Shown here: positions 1 to 10,960 of the stretch, piece after piece
Layout of the letters: each line of letters starts with the position of its first letter
Position numbering within the stretch: the first letter of the stretch is position 1
Origin: Lactarius indigo
Taxonomy: Eukaryota; Basidiomycota; Agaricomycetes; Russulales; Russulaceae
DNA: 64,000 nucleotides
Assembly: GCA_025766275.1 (NCBI GenBank)
Contig: JAFKAC010000103.1
Location: 124,001-188,000 of the forward strand
Reading direction: 5' to 3'
The notes under the pieces: model-generated
Told to the model about the DNA's origin: nothing
Seen by the model: only the letters and a program-made list of their open reading frames with translations
Databases searched by the model: none
Program-made: the position numbers and the translations under genes

Positions 1-119
1 TGATCACGTTATTGATGACAGGTCTTAGTTAATCAAAGTGGGGACTTGCCAAAGACGTAATCATTTGACGTGTGCATATGAACTTCCTGCTAAGTACTAG
101 TAGGGAGCAGACTCAGACT

Positions 120-345
120 GGTAATGGAAGGTCTTCGTTGTTCATTGGCACTTGCTGTACACCATGGGAACCACCGGAGATCATGGAGCAGCGTGTCACA
201 CGGGCACATAGATCCACTTGCCGCCACCGCTTGCACTGTTGCACGTTGCACTAGAGCCGAGAAAGAGTTCGACGGTAACGTCAGCGAGCGCACCGGCAAG
301 CGGAATAAGCGATAGCCCGAACGCACCTGTTTCCGGGGGTGTTAC
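120..345 (-). pseudogene. AP-3 mu (APM3) exon-6 fragment
   Basis: The reverse strand aligns by eye to the last exon of the intact APM3 gene at 35.3-37.0 kb. It keeps the beta-sandwich strand read as VELFLGSSAT (VELYLGSSAT in the intact gene) and the preceding segment derived from AFELSFVPRAGAL. In-frame stops follow shortly after, and no upstream exons are attached. It lies directly downstream of RhoGAP copy A and looks like the edge of another APM3-RhoGAP duplication unit cut by the window or by deletion. Confidence 0.6.
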
Positions 346-519
346 GTCGCGGTGTACATACATTGTCCCTTAGTTGTTTATAGACTGCCACAACTGAGGG
401 ATGTTCCAGTTTGACAATGCGGGCTGCAGGTGGACCCACCGCAGTAAGGTTTCCGATTTATGAATGTGCTCACGCAACAGTGGCGCCCCATAAATACAAG
501 ATATGGAAGAAATATACAG

Positions 520-1440
520 ATCATGTTGAGAATCCCGTCATTCTATTGTGCGAGCTTATGGCAGAGGGGGACATTCTGAGGTACTGAAATAACACACTTT
601 CGGATGGGCATTGGGAGATCGTCAGTGCTTTTGGGTGAGGGTGTAGTCGTAGGCCCGCAGCTGAAGTAGTCTCCGCTTAGCAACAAATGTGGGCGGAGGG
701 GATACAGCTGGCGGGGGTGTATTATTCGTCGTTTTCTTGATCGCCTTGGTGCCACTTGCCCCAGGTATCACTTGGTCTTGCATAGACGTCTCCACGTCTT
801 CCGTAAGAGCGCTTGGGAAGGGAAGCCCAGGAAGTGTGCCTAGCAGGGAGGACCGTCGGTGCAAGACGCCTTCCTGCATGAAAAATCCGAAGGCAACAGA
901 GTGAAAGGGGACTGGGTGGACATGGGGCGAGGAGAGCCCACCGCTTGTGCCCCAGCGGGTCGTGAAGACTCAGCACTCGAAAACGAGCTGTGAGTGAATT
1001 TAGACGTCTCTGCTGAATACGGTGAAGGGACAAACGGAATCGGAGGAGCACGAGAGGCAAACAGGACCTGCGCATTTGAATGAGATCCTCCAAAACAAGG
1101 CGCTCCAATGGAGTCAGTCGGAATTAAATAAAAAAAAATAAAAAAAATAAAAACAAATAGCTGCAGCGTGCTTTCACGGAGACACCATCTTGCAACACTT
1201 CATTCCCTCGAAGGACGACATAGCGGAAGTCAGCAGCAAGCGACTTCACGGTCATTCCATTCAGATTTGAGTGAGAGGAAATACGCAAGAGATGTCGCAG
1301 AAGAGTTTCTAGCCTCTGAACCGGAGGTAGTTCGCGGATTTTTATCATAATAGCGAGAAACCGTTTTCGACATATCTGGCTATATGCGATGTCGGAATGT
1401 GGGTGTGGATGAAATGTGTGAGATTCTCAGACCTCTTACC
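520..1440 (-). pseudogene. F-BAR/RhoGAP copy A, 3' fragment
   Basis: Only the last third of the F-BAR/RhoGAP family is present. The final RhoGAP helices read IRELPPVQRLETLLRHLLRI and then SSHSNLNGMTVKSLAADF, which matches the family pattern HPVHRASLxxLLxHLLRVSSHSDxNAMT. A final intron with a GC donor near 1165 and an A/T-rich core, and the disordered C-terminal tail, follow. The tail is frameshifted. The 5' end stops abruptly near 1440 inside a family intron, where APM3 sequence takes over. No F-BAR region or arginine-finger exon remains. Confidence 0.7.
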
Positions 1441-1444
1441 CCTT

Positions 1445-2335
1445 TTTTGTTCGAACGGTTCAATCTGTGAGAGGAATGCTCGTCAGTCGGAGCGAAGCAC
1501 GGGTGGGAACAGGTAAGGTAGATGGGTACGAACCAAACACAGGGACGGAAGGACGGAATTGGCCACACCTGAAAGCTTGCAGCATCTATCTTTCCGAGAG
1601 CGCTGCTTGTGGTGACGGTTCCATTCCTTGAAGGCAAGTTGTGTATCGATTGTACTGGGAGAACGAGGGAGCAGGGTAATCGCTTATTCACGACCGTGCA
1701 TCAGCGTCCCGATGACACCGAAATAGATGTCATTATGGTTGTAGCGAATACCAACTTTGCGTAATATTGCATGGGGTCCGAAAACGCACATAGGTCATTC
1801 ATACAAAATCCGGAGGGTCCTGAGCGCCCGGTAGCAGAGGGTATTTTGCTAATAAGTGACAAAGGGAGAACAATATTGCGCAGAGTGTTTGGGGCCGTTA
1901 TGAGGGGAGTCACTTCTCCGAAACATTCGATGAGGATGTTCAAGAAGGTGCGGATTAATGTGAACGCATACAATGGGTCAACTTGCGTGGGACGTGAACT
2001 CATTGTATAAATTCACATACAAAATTAGGACACAACCCTCACGATCTCCAGAAATGGGACACAAGGTAAGAAGGTGATGCCGAGGATGACAAAATGTGGC
2101 TGATGGATCCAGGAGGGTCGCGAGAGGGACCGGGTCAACACGAACGACCTTTGCGAGTACATTGCTGTAGCGCCGGTAGGAGGAAGTTGGATGCGCGGGT
2201 GGAAAGAGTGAAACGTTTGCGCAATTGGCCAAGTAATTGAATCTAAGACGACGTGTCAGTTGGTCAAGCCGTTGGTGACCACCGCCTCCCGTTACATCGG
2301 AGTAGTCGGCCCGCAATCCCCAGTCAGTCGCCACA
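1445..2335 (-). pseudogene. AP-3 mu (APM3) pseudogene, exons 1-3 region
   Basis: Reverse-strand translation shows exon 1 of APM3 (SLFPPAHPTS..LAKVVRVDPVPLATL and LLTLCPISGD), then exon 2 (VDPLYAFTLIRTFLNILIE, IVLPLSLISKI). Exon 4 is deleted, exons 5-6 are absent, and the region abuts RhoGAP copy A. The part matching the intact exon 2 stretch NFDIVHQLLEE is also missing. The divergent hexokinase found next to the intact APM3 is not recognisable beyond 2335. Confidence 0.75.
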
Positions 2336-2430
2336 GAGTCTTACACACACCCCGGACAGGCCCGGACCAACTCTCGTCTTGCGGATATCTAGCCGTTCAC
2401 TCTCGACGATGAGACGAATTCGAGCGCAAC

Positions 2431-2625
2431 ATGGCCTTCCACGCTCTTGTCGACGTGGACTACGACTGCGACTCGCGCACTGCGTCCTGTCGCGAGATCC
2501 ACATCCGCGTCCCATTCCTGAAGAAACTCAGGAACGGCATGGGTGATTTTCTTTCACCCTCCGCGCTCAAGGTCATAGCGGAGGACTGCCAGGAGTTTTT
2601 CTCGACCATCTCAACGAACGAATAA
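2431..2625 (+). CDS. unrecognised short coding-like ORF
   Basis: An ATG-initiated open frame of 64 codons has protein-like composition: an acidic N-terminus (VDVDYDCDSRT), a basic middle (FLKKLRNGMGD) and a mixed C-terminus ending ISTNE. It lies on the strand opposite the adjacent APM3 fragment, where hexokinase would be in the ancestral arrangement, but it does not match hexokinase. A splice-acceptor-like TTTTGTGCAG at about 2689-2698 could join it to further exons. I recognise no domain. Confidence 0.3.
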   Translation: MAFHALVDVDYDCDSRTASCREIHIRVPFLKKLRNGMGDFLSPSALKVIAEDCQEFFSTISTNE

Positions 2626-2639
2626 TGGGTTCTTTCTCT

Positions 2640-4330
2640 CTCTAGTTACTAATTCTTACTGTATTTGACTGACAAATGTTGGGTATGTTTTGTGCAGGCA
2701 CCAAGATCGAAAATCATTTTCCCAGATCGTCATCCTGATCGTGCCTTACGAGGTCCTGATGCTGCTGAAGTCTACCAACGAGTAGGTTGAATGTATGGAT
2801 CACCATTCGCTCTTTTCCACCTGTGTATTGACTAAACGGTAATAGTGCAACACGGAGACGGTGTGGGTTCGCTTGAGGCCGCAGCACGGTTACTAGGTGC
2901 ATCGGTGGTGACGAGGGATGGCACACGATCGTTTGGTCAGGCGCAGCCCGTCCCGGTTTCCGTGCCATGCCGGGTGAGTCCCTGCTTCGCTCAAGGCTTC
3001 GCTCCGAGCGAAGAGTCGAACTTGAAGACATATCACACTAAGCAAGTCAGACGACACCTTCCCGTTGAAGCTGGCGGTCGCAAGAAAAGAGACTCGCACG
3101 TTGAAAATAGGCATCGGACCGCCCCATGCCATGCTCATGATGCCAAGGCGCACAACTCAATTTCTCATTCACGACGGCAACCTAGAACCGGCAATTCACG
3201 TCTCTTGTTATCGACACCAGATGACATGAGGGAGTCGACTGCACTGGCGTTCCTCTCAATTAGCCCCAGGAGTGAAGCGCTGACACCCCAACCCTTTCTC
3301 ACATTCACGAATAAATATGAAGCCTTTGGTTAACGCTCAAATGAAGTATTTCAATTTTCGTCGGGCAGGGGACTATAGCTGATGTCGCGCTGGCTCTCGC
3401 AACTCGGAAAGGATCCAGGTGTGGTCTGTCTCAGAGTTCGCAGTACATCAGAGCAGCGTACAATCACCGTCCACTCCTCTACCAGTACTTACTCGCCAAC
3501 CTGGACATTGATCTGTTCCACCCAATACCTGCGGTGTGACTCACCGCACCATGACTTACCAATTGCGTCTGAGCCCGGACTCTTTCGCTAACGTAGCTAC
3601 CTGTCATGCGCGACGTCCCATCTGCTGTGTCGGAGCAGGTAGACATCTTCCAGGGGCGGTAGATGAAGGAGCAGCTGTACCGTCTCTACGTCCACACATT
3701 GATCAAAATCGCCAATAAGCCTTCCACCATATTACTCGTGCCTGGCCTGCATGACCCAGATAGGTGCTGCAGCCAGATAATCTAGGAGGTGCGCTGGTGG
3801 GGGACAGTCCTCCGGCTCCTGCATGCGCAACACCGAGGTCGGTATGTGCCTTCCATCTGCACGCCCCCTCCTTTCCCGAATTGTCGAATAGACCTGGCAC
3901 AGACGATCGTATTGGCATATCTATGTGGTTTTTTGTTTGATACGTATCTAGTGGTACCTTGTCATGTACGTGGCACCTGTTCCTTACACCCAGCCACCGC
4001 CGGTGGTAGTTCAGCCTTGTTGAGCGAAAGCGAAACACACAGCGCGTGTGTGGCTAGCGAGCCGAGTAATGGGCACGTGCCACAACGCTGAGCCACAGGC
4101 TCGGCCATAGTAGTGAGCGCCCTTGTTCCTGTGTCAGCAGTGATGGAATTCGGAGCTCAATCCTTCCAGGCTTTCGCACGCTCATGGCCTTCTCGGTCTC
4201 GTTTTCCCTGTCCTGTGGGGCACAATACCTGATTCACGCCCGAGAACTGTAATCAGTCGTGAGGAACGAGTAGGGCCCCGCGTGCACTCAAGCTCCCTCT
4301 CTTCAGAGACACCCATTCATTTTATCTTCC
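2640..4330. other. degenerate, coding-like stretch without a supportable gene model
   Basis: Plus-strand frames contain protein-like pieces separated by stops and possible introns: around 2980-3200 (PLKLAVARKETRTLKIGIG), around 3375-3530 (ADVALALATRKGS, RPLLYQYLLANLDIDLFHP) and around 3665-3760 (LYRLYVHTLIKIANKPSTIL). They could be exons of one decayed multi-exon gene. I could not identify a family. From about 3800 to 4330 I see nothing clear. Confidence 0.3.
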
Positions 4331-4339
4331 TTTCCACTT

Positions 4340-5625
4340 GACTCTCTGCTCAATACCCAATGCGCGCCCACGTATGCCCTTGTAAGGGCTTGTACGTCTC
4401 CACGCTCAGCTCAAGCTCGCCTATCTTCAGCGCACTAAGCAGCGCGCCCGCGGGTAGCACGAAAGATATTTGCGCTGCAAGTGCAGGGCACGAGTGCACA
4501 TCCCCACCCGCGAACATCCCATGCAGTCCGGCCTCGCACCGAGGCGGAATGGGCAGAACCGGGAATGGGCGAGGGACCAGCCTGAGCGCAGCGTGCGCCA
4601 TGCGGGAGCACACATCCACTTGCCGGCGCCGGCGCCGGCGACGCTGCACGTCGCGTCTGTCGCGCTGGAGCCAAAATAGAGCTTGACAACGACGTCTTCG
4701 AGCGCGCCTGTTACGGGAATATTATTTGGTTGTTCGGGGTTGGGAGGACAGACGGACCGCTGTGGTCAGTGATAGAGAGAAATGCGCGCGGCGTGAACGG
4801 TACTTGCACTTGGAGCCGAGCAACGGCAGCGGCAGTGAGAGACAGCGAAGCGCCAGGCTTGCTTGCTGAGGAGTCAGCAGAGCGATATTCCATGAGCGTG
4901 AAACGCCCGTCTGGACAAAGGAGAGTACTATCGGCTGGGAAAAGTGGTTCAGTCTGTGAGAGGAGCGATGGTTAGTCAGAGCGAAGCCAGGGTGGGAAAG
5001 GTAGACCAGGTGGGTACGAACTGGACACAAGGATAGGGGATGGAATTGGTCAGACAGAGAAGTAGGTCGGGTATTCCCACTGGCGGATAAGTCACAGGCT
5101 GGGAGATGCCAGAAAAGACACACCGGAGAGTTTGTAGTTTATATTTCCGAGAACGCTGCTCGTGGTGACGGTTCCGTCCCTGAAAGGACAGTTGAGTACC
5201 GATTGAATCGGGGAAAAGAGAGAGCAGCGTACTCACTTATTCAAGACCGCGTTTAGCGTCCCGACGAGATCAAATAGATGGCACTGTGGTTGGAGCGAAG
5301 ACCAGCTTTGCGCGCCATTGTATAGGGCCAGAATGCGCACTTAGATTGTTCGTACTAAGCCGGGAAGGTCCAGAGACCCAGAGAACAATTTGCTAACGAA
5401 TGACGGAGGGAGAACAATACCGTGCAGCACGTTTGGAGCCGTTGTAAGGGAGTGCCCACAAGCACATAAAATCTCCTCGAGGAGTTGATGAACAATGTCA
5501 AAGTTGTCTCTGAGCACTGGAGCAGTCACTTCCCCGAAGTATTCGATGAGGATGCTCAGGAAAGTGCTGCGGATGAAAGTAAACGCACACATTTGGTCAA
5601 CTTGCGGGACGTGAGCTCGTCGTAT
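4340..5625 (-). pseudogene. AP-3 mu (APM3) pseudogene lacking exon 1
   Basis: The C-terminal end is clear (QISFVLPAGALLSALKI, ETYKPLQG). So are the middle (LQVQVPFTPRAFLSITDHSG) and the exon 2 block (FTFIRSTFLSILIEYFGEVT, APVLRDNFDIVHQLLEE). Reading frame is lost several times: for example one base is gained in FIR-S-TFLS, and the segment before VELYLGS has lost the stretch present in the intact gene. Homology ends at about 5625, in the first intron, so there is no start codon. Confidence 0.8.
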
Positions 5626-6028
5626 AGCACCACAAGACCGCCAGCCACGGAGACATGTATGCATTCTAGGGTGACCATCCCTGGCTTCGTCTGGCCCGTC
5701 GCTACCGGTTGGTGCGGAGCTCGGTGGCGTCTACTAGCATTCTACGCCCCGGTCGTCGTCGTCCACCTGGGCGTTAGAACAGACATGTGTGCGCCAAGGT
5801 TCACGCTGTCGACAACTGTACGTGCGTCCGGTCCCGTGCACCCCCAACGCGTGGTCTGACTCGCCAATCCCACAGGTTCTAACGCGGAGGCGCAACGGGC
5901 CGCCCAGGAATGTACGTTGCGCCCAGGCTCACCGCCACTGGCACACTTGACACGCTCGGACGGACAGGCGCTGTACCTGCTTTTCCATGTCAGTGTGCAC
6001 GAGCACGCGTGGATTCAAGCGTGGATTC

Positions 6029-6164
6029 TTTTTTTTTCTTTTTTTTTTTTTTTTTTTGAATCGACTTTATTCCGGGGCAGTACATAATACAAGGCCGGTC
6101 TTCAGTCACGAAAGTAACAGAAATTTAGAGAACGTATGTAAGCCAAGACTCACGTGCGGTCGAG
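6029..6164 (-). mobile_element. very short 5'-truncated LINE copy with target-site duplication
   Basis: A long T-rich run (a poly(A) tail on the minus strand) starts the element. It is followed by about 105 bp that match the 3' end of the LINE at 17.03 kb (TTTATTCCGGGGCAGTA, then CAAGGCCGGTCTTC). The insert is flanked by a perfect 15-bp direct repeat, TTCAAGCGTGGATTC, at 6014-6028 and 6165-6179. Poly(A) plus a target-site duplication plus extreme 5' truncation is the signature of target-primed reverse transcription. On the minus strand the tail is preceded by an AATAAA signal. Confidence 0.85.
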
Positions 6165-6179
6165 TTCAAGCGTGGATTC

Positions 6180-7015
6180 CCGCGGGGTATTTCCGTGTGG
6201 GGAAGACATACTTGGTATTGAATATATTTTTTGAGATTCTATTTCCAACAGTTTGTCCATATCTTCATATTCCATGCGGGCGTTGTGCAAACCCGCGCGG
6301 TTCCTTCGCACCTTTGGCTCGGTTCAAAATTTCGTACTTACTCGGACTCCCGGTCCGCTGTCCCGCATCCCCTCCTGGTCGTACCCTCGTCCGGGGATTC
6401 GTTATCTCGTCGCTCTGCGGAAGCAGAGCATAAAACTTCGTACTATACAGTTTTATATTTATAAGTCTTTACTCCAGTAGAGTAGTACCTCAGCATTGCC
6501 CTTTCTAGTGTGCGCATTTGCTGAGCGTTGTCTTTCGTGCAGACACCGCCGCGTACTTGTAATACCAATCCCACATATTTATTCTCATTACTTCGGTCCT
6601 ACGCGTCCATACCTCTTTGAATTGGAGCGCTTTTGGACGTGTTTGGACTATATGGCTGTGCGGGACGCATATGCGTGGTATGCGTTCCGCAAATATGGAG
6701 GGTTTTACAATAGAGTGCGATTCTTTTGAGTGCTTATGTTATCTCTCTGCTCATCGTCCATTCGATAGTTCATTCGAGTGCAACAATAATACAATTTAAA
6801 CGACTCATGACGATGAGGCCAATATTGATCGAAGTCGATTCGAAAGCAGCTTGATTCCTGTCCCCTCGTCGAAGATGAAAGAACGGGCCGCTTGCAACGA
6901 CAACTGGCTTGGCCAAGCCTAAGCCAGCCCGACATCACTCCCGCCGAACATAATACCAGACAAGTCCTCAAAACGTGTCCCATTATTACTCAACTCTCGC
7001 GTCGCGCGTCACTAC
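6180..7015. other. non-coding / unassigned stretch
   Basis: No gene model is supportable. The part from about 6790 to 7015 resembles 25905-26115 (shared CGCAACGACAACTGGCT core and similar flanks), so it is a dispersed repeat or a remnant of a shared unknown gene. The rest is moderately AT-rich with short open frames in several phases. Confidence 0.4.
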
Positions 7016-7124
7016 AACTGAGGTTACTGATGGACTAACCGCAGTAAAGTAACAAGTGTTTCCGAATTACGAAATTGCTCATGAAGGGCGGCATTAAAAG
7101 ACAAGATGCGGAAGAAATGTACAT

Positions 7125-9664
7125 ATCGCGGGGAGAATGTCGCCGTTGCAGATCACAAGCTCTAGCGAAGGAGAGGGAACTTCCGAGGCACTGAATAGCA
7201 CGCCCTTGGACGGGCTTTGTGGGACCATCGGCGCTTCTGGGAGTAAGGGTCTTCGTGGGGGTAGTCACGACTGTCATAACCACCACTCAGCGCCTGTGAC
7301 GATGGAAGTCTCACTAGGGGACTTAGTAAGAAGGTTTGTTGGTGTAGGGCCCATTTCCACGGGAGTGTCCGAAGGTGGCGCGGAGAAAGAGGACTGGGTA
7401 GACGTAGAGAGATGTGCGGTAGTAGGTTCCACAAGTCGTGGGGACTCGGGATTTAAAAGCGAGCCGTCACGGTAAGTGGAGGTAGATGTTGTCTCCACCG
7501 CATGGGGTGATAAAATAGGTGAGGGAGGAGGGTGTTCGTCAAACAGGGTATGCGCATTTTGAATAAGGTCTTCCATGACCAGGTTCTTTGAGAGAATCAG
7601 TTGGAAAAAATTACAAGAAATTGTTGCAACGTACCTTCACATCGATACCGGCTTGTGAAACAACATTCCCACGGAGGACATCACAACATAACTCAGCAGC
7701 GAGTACCTTGATGGTCATTGCATTCTTGTCTGAATGAGAGGCAACACGCGAGAGATGCTGGCAAAGAACTCCTAGAGACGCCCTGTGAACTGGATGTAGT
7801 TCGCGAATCTTCGTTCGTAACAGTGAGAGATCGTTACATCTGGCTATACATCACATCAGAGTGAATGTGTGGATGAAATGTGAGAGAGTTAAGTCCGCTT
7901 ACCTCTATTCTGTCTGTATTTTCTATAATCTTGCAAAGAGAGAGTAAACAATGGCTCTGGAAGGTCACAGAGATAGCGCTAGAAATGGGCTTAAGGAATA
8001 ATCGACGCGTTTGCACTGGTTGTAATGGCTGACCTCGAGAAGCGCCGCAACAGAACGGATATTATCTGTAGAGCTGAACGAAAATGACTTTTCACTTTCG
8101 AGCCTGTGCCGCAACTGAATACAAATCCACGTCAGCTAGCAGGTCGGTCATCGGAGTGGATTCCACTGGCCTGCAGTGCTTCTGCGTCGTATATAGCATC
8201 CAACTGCGACACTCAACATGAATCCTAAACACATGCCTTGACCCAGCTCACCGAATATATTTTGTGGGTATTTAGACCCCTCTTCTCGACTTCTTCGATG
8301 CACATCCTCATCACTTTCGGGACATTATCTTGATCTGTCGTGAGATCCACCAGGGGGACACCAAAAATCAAGTCTGAATATACACCGGGACGGTAGTTGC
8401 AGTAGAGAGTGAGCGGAGGAATAGAAGAGGAAAGGGCACGACGGAAAGACGCTCTCAAATCGGGATTATCGGTTCCCGCCAAGGCTTTCTCGACTTCTGT
8501 CTTAGTACTCTTTGCCAGATTGTCATTCTTTGCGCACACTGTGCTGCGTACTGTGTTAAATTGTTGAAGACCCGCAAAGGCTTAATCGCACTGACATCAT
8601 GCCGTCCATATATTTGACAAGGACGTCCTTGATAGTCGGCGTGAAAACAATTTTTTCAAGACACTGCATTGGCAAGGTTTAGCGTTGCATTGATCCATAT
8701 CGCAACATAGAATTTCACTTACATCATATCCATCCCCCAGATTCTCAATCCTTATCGATCGCAACGTGTTGAGTTGGCCAACGGCCCTCCTGCAGTCATT
8801 GTCGAACGCTGATCCAGAGGGCTAATTCAATATACCAGGTTGGGACCCGTGGGTGATGTCGGCGATACCTTCGTCAGACCCGGAAGACTCCCTCCGATCA
8901 CGAGGTAGGGCTGAGGCCTTGTTTCTAGACCTTTTGTCCGGAAAGTCCTGAGAACGTTGAAAAATTCGGTAGAGCGAGCATATTACCGAGGGTGATATCT
9001 TTTCAAGTATGCCAGTTGGAGTTTCGAGACTTTGGTCTCCGCATGATTGGAATATTCCGCGGTGGATTCCTCAAGATCTGCCTCGATCTGCTTGCCTGTC
9101 CGATCCTCCGTTTTCTTCCGGATTGTAAGATTATCAAAACAAGGATACCCTTCTGAATGTGGCTTACCTTCAATTTTTTAAGGGGTTTAATGACGTCGTT
9201 ATCCAAAATGTCTACGAAAGTCTGCTGGGTACTGGCCTCTGAACCCGCCTTGAGCTCCGGGCTAAAGTTTAGGATGTGCAAACGCGTACCTCTTTCTAAA
9301 TTGTCTCTGACCGTGTCCCATGCTGCTCTCGTCGTGGTTGATTCGGCACGTGGGTCAAATGAGGCATCAACGGATCTTGCCTTGTGATGGAGTTTCAGTA
9401 AAGAATCGATACTTCAAGAGAAGAAATCAGTAGTATGTTCTATTTTTCGGAGGACAACTGACTAGGTCGCCTCAATATGTCTCCTGAAGATTGAATGGTT
9501 AGTAAGAAGTGCAAGATTCGAACAAGGTCGAGGGACCTTTCTTGGAAGAAAGTCAAGTAGCGATCGGCGATGATATCGAGTTGGGTACCGAATCGGGCGA
9601 GTAGACTGTTGGAGTGGCTCTCGGAAATCACTCTAGGCTGAGGCTCTACGGATATGAAAGACAT
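7125..9664 (-). pseudogene. F-BAR/RhoGAP copy B, near full length, disabled
   Basis: Starts at MSFISVEPQPRV. The F-BAR exons run from SNSLLARFGTQLDIIADRYL through SLLKLHHKARSVDASFDP and AAWDTVRDNLER to QQTFVDILDNDVIKPLKKL. The RhoGAP part has FGVPLVDL, VPKVMRMCIEEVEKRGLN and THKIYS, so Ser sits at the arginine-finger position; the LPEPL block reads YLCDLPEPLF. Inactivation: an in-frame TAA near 8991 in the F-BAR C-terminal helix (CAA in the plus-strand array), a one-base loss just after it, and a tail broken at EWWL-stop. The last intron has a GT donor here, unlike most copies. Confidence 0.85.
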
Positions 9665-9966
9665 GGGAGGCGGCGGGAGGGTGCCGCTGAGGGTGTTCGT
9701 GGACTTCGCATGATGATAGGCGCTGGCACTGGTCAAGCGGCTATATACTGAATCGCCGCGAGTTCAACGTGCCACCAATTCAAGTCAACCAGGGGGGATG
9801 GCGAACACTGCATCAGAACACACTTTTGACCTCAGATGAACCACACTCGACTACGACGCGCAACACCTGATCGTGTCCAAGAACTGCAATTAGTCGTGGG
9901 TGGGGCGGTGCGCGCATTCAGGCGCCCTCTCGTTATTTCTTTTCATAGACTCCAACTTATCATCCT

Positions 9967-10960
9967 TTCCACTCGACCCTCCGTTTGACGCGCCCTAATG
10001 TACGCCCACGCATACCATTGTATGGCGTATACGTCTCCTCTCTCAGCTTAAGCTGACCTATCTTCAGCACGCTAAGCAGTGCACCCGCAGGCAGCGCGAA
10101 TGAGATCCGCGCCGCGTGCGCGGGTGCGCATCTCCACTCGCGAACGTGCCCAGCAATTGCCCCGCGGCGTCACTGCCCGGCCCGGTGCCGAGGCGGAATG
10201 GGTGGCACCGGGAATTGTGTGGAGGGGGGGAGGGACCAGCGCAGCGTGCGCCGCGCGGGCTACACGTACACTCGCCGCAGTCGCTTGCACCGGTGTCTGG
10301 CATGCCGGAGTCGAGATAGAGCTCGATGACGACACCTTCGAGCGGGCTTGTTGGTATATTAGTTGTTGTTAGGAGCTGGGAAGAAGGACGGACCACTGTA
10401 GTCGGTGACGGAGAGCGATGCGCGCAGCGTGAACGGCACTTGCACTTGGAGCTGATCAGCGGGAGCGGTAGTGAGAGCCGGGGCCGCGCTGGGCTTGCTT
10501 GTTGAGGGATCGCAACGATGTTCCATGAACGGGAAATGGTCATCTGGTGGGACAAAGGAGAGTCGGGTGCTCCTGTTTGTGTGCAAGTTGAGAGCTAGCA
10601 GGGACATGGAGAGGAAAGCCGCACTGGAAAGTTCGCAGTTTACATCGATCTTGCCGAGAACGCTGCTCGTGATGATGGTTCTATTCCTAAGGACATTTGA
10701 GTATACCGGTTGGATGGAGGGGGCAGCGTACTCACTTGGTCACGACCGCGTCCGGCGTCTCGACAATGTCAAAGTAGATGTCGTCGTGCTTGTAGCGAAG
10801 ACTAGCTCCGCGCCATAGGATCGAGCTGGAAAACGCACTTAAATCATTCGTACTGGATCCGGAGGGTTCAGAGACCCCAGTGATAGATAGTATTTTGCCG
10901 ATGAGTAACGGAGGGATAACAATATAGCGTAGCGCCTTTTGGGTCGTTGTACAGCAAAGG
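9967..10960 (-). pseudogene. AP-3 mu (APM3) pseudogene, 5'-truncated with internal deletion
   Basis: The C-terminus reads LKIGQLKLREETYTPYNGMR with a normal stop. Upstream are LQVQVPFTLRASLSVTDYSG and the end of exon 2 (YIVIPPLLIGKILSITGVSE, DDIYFDIVETPDAVV). Exon 4 and its flanking introns are deleted (about 10560-10620). The 5' boundary is abrupt at about 10960, where unrelated sequence begins. It sits just upstream of RhoGAP copy B's start, repeating the APM3-RhoGAP order. Confidence 0.8.

Noticed and set aside
8985..9000. GGTAATA in copies B and C as a new splice donor instead of a stop
   Set aside because: Splicing from it to the next family acceptor would break the reading phase.
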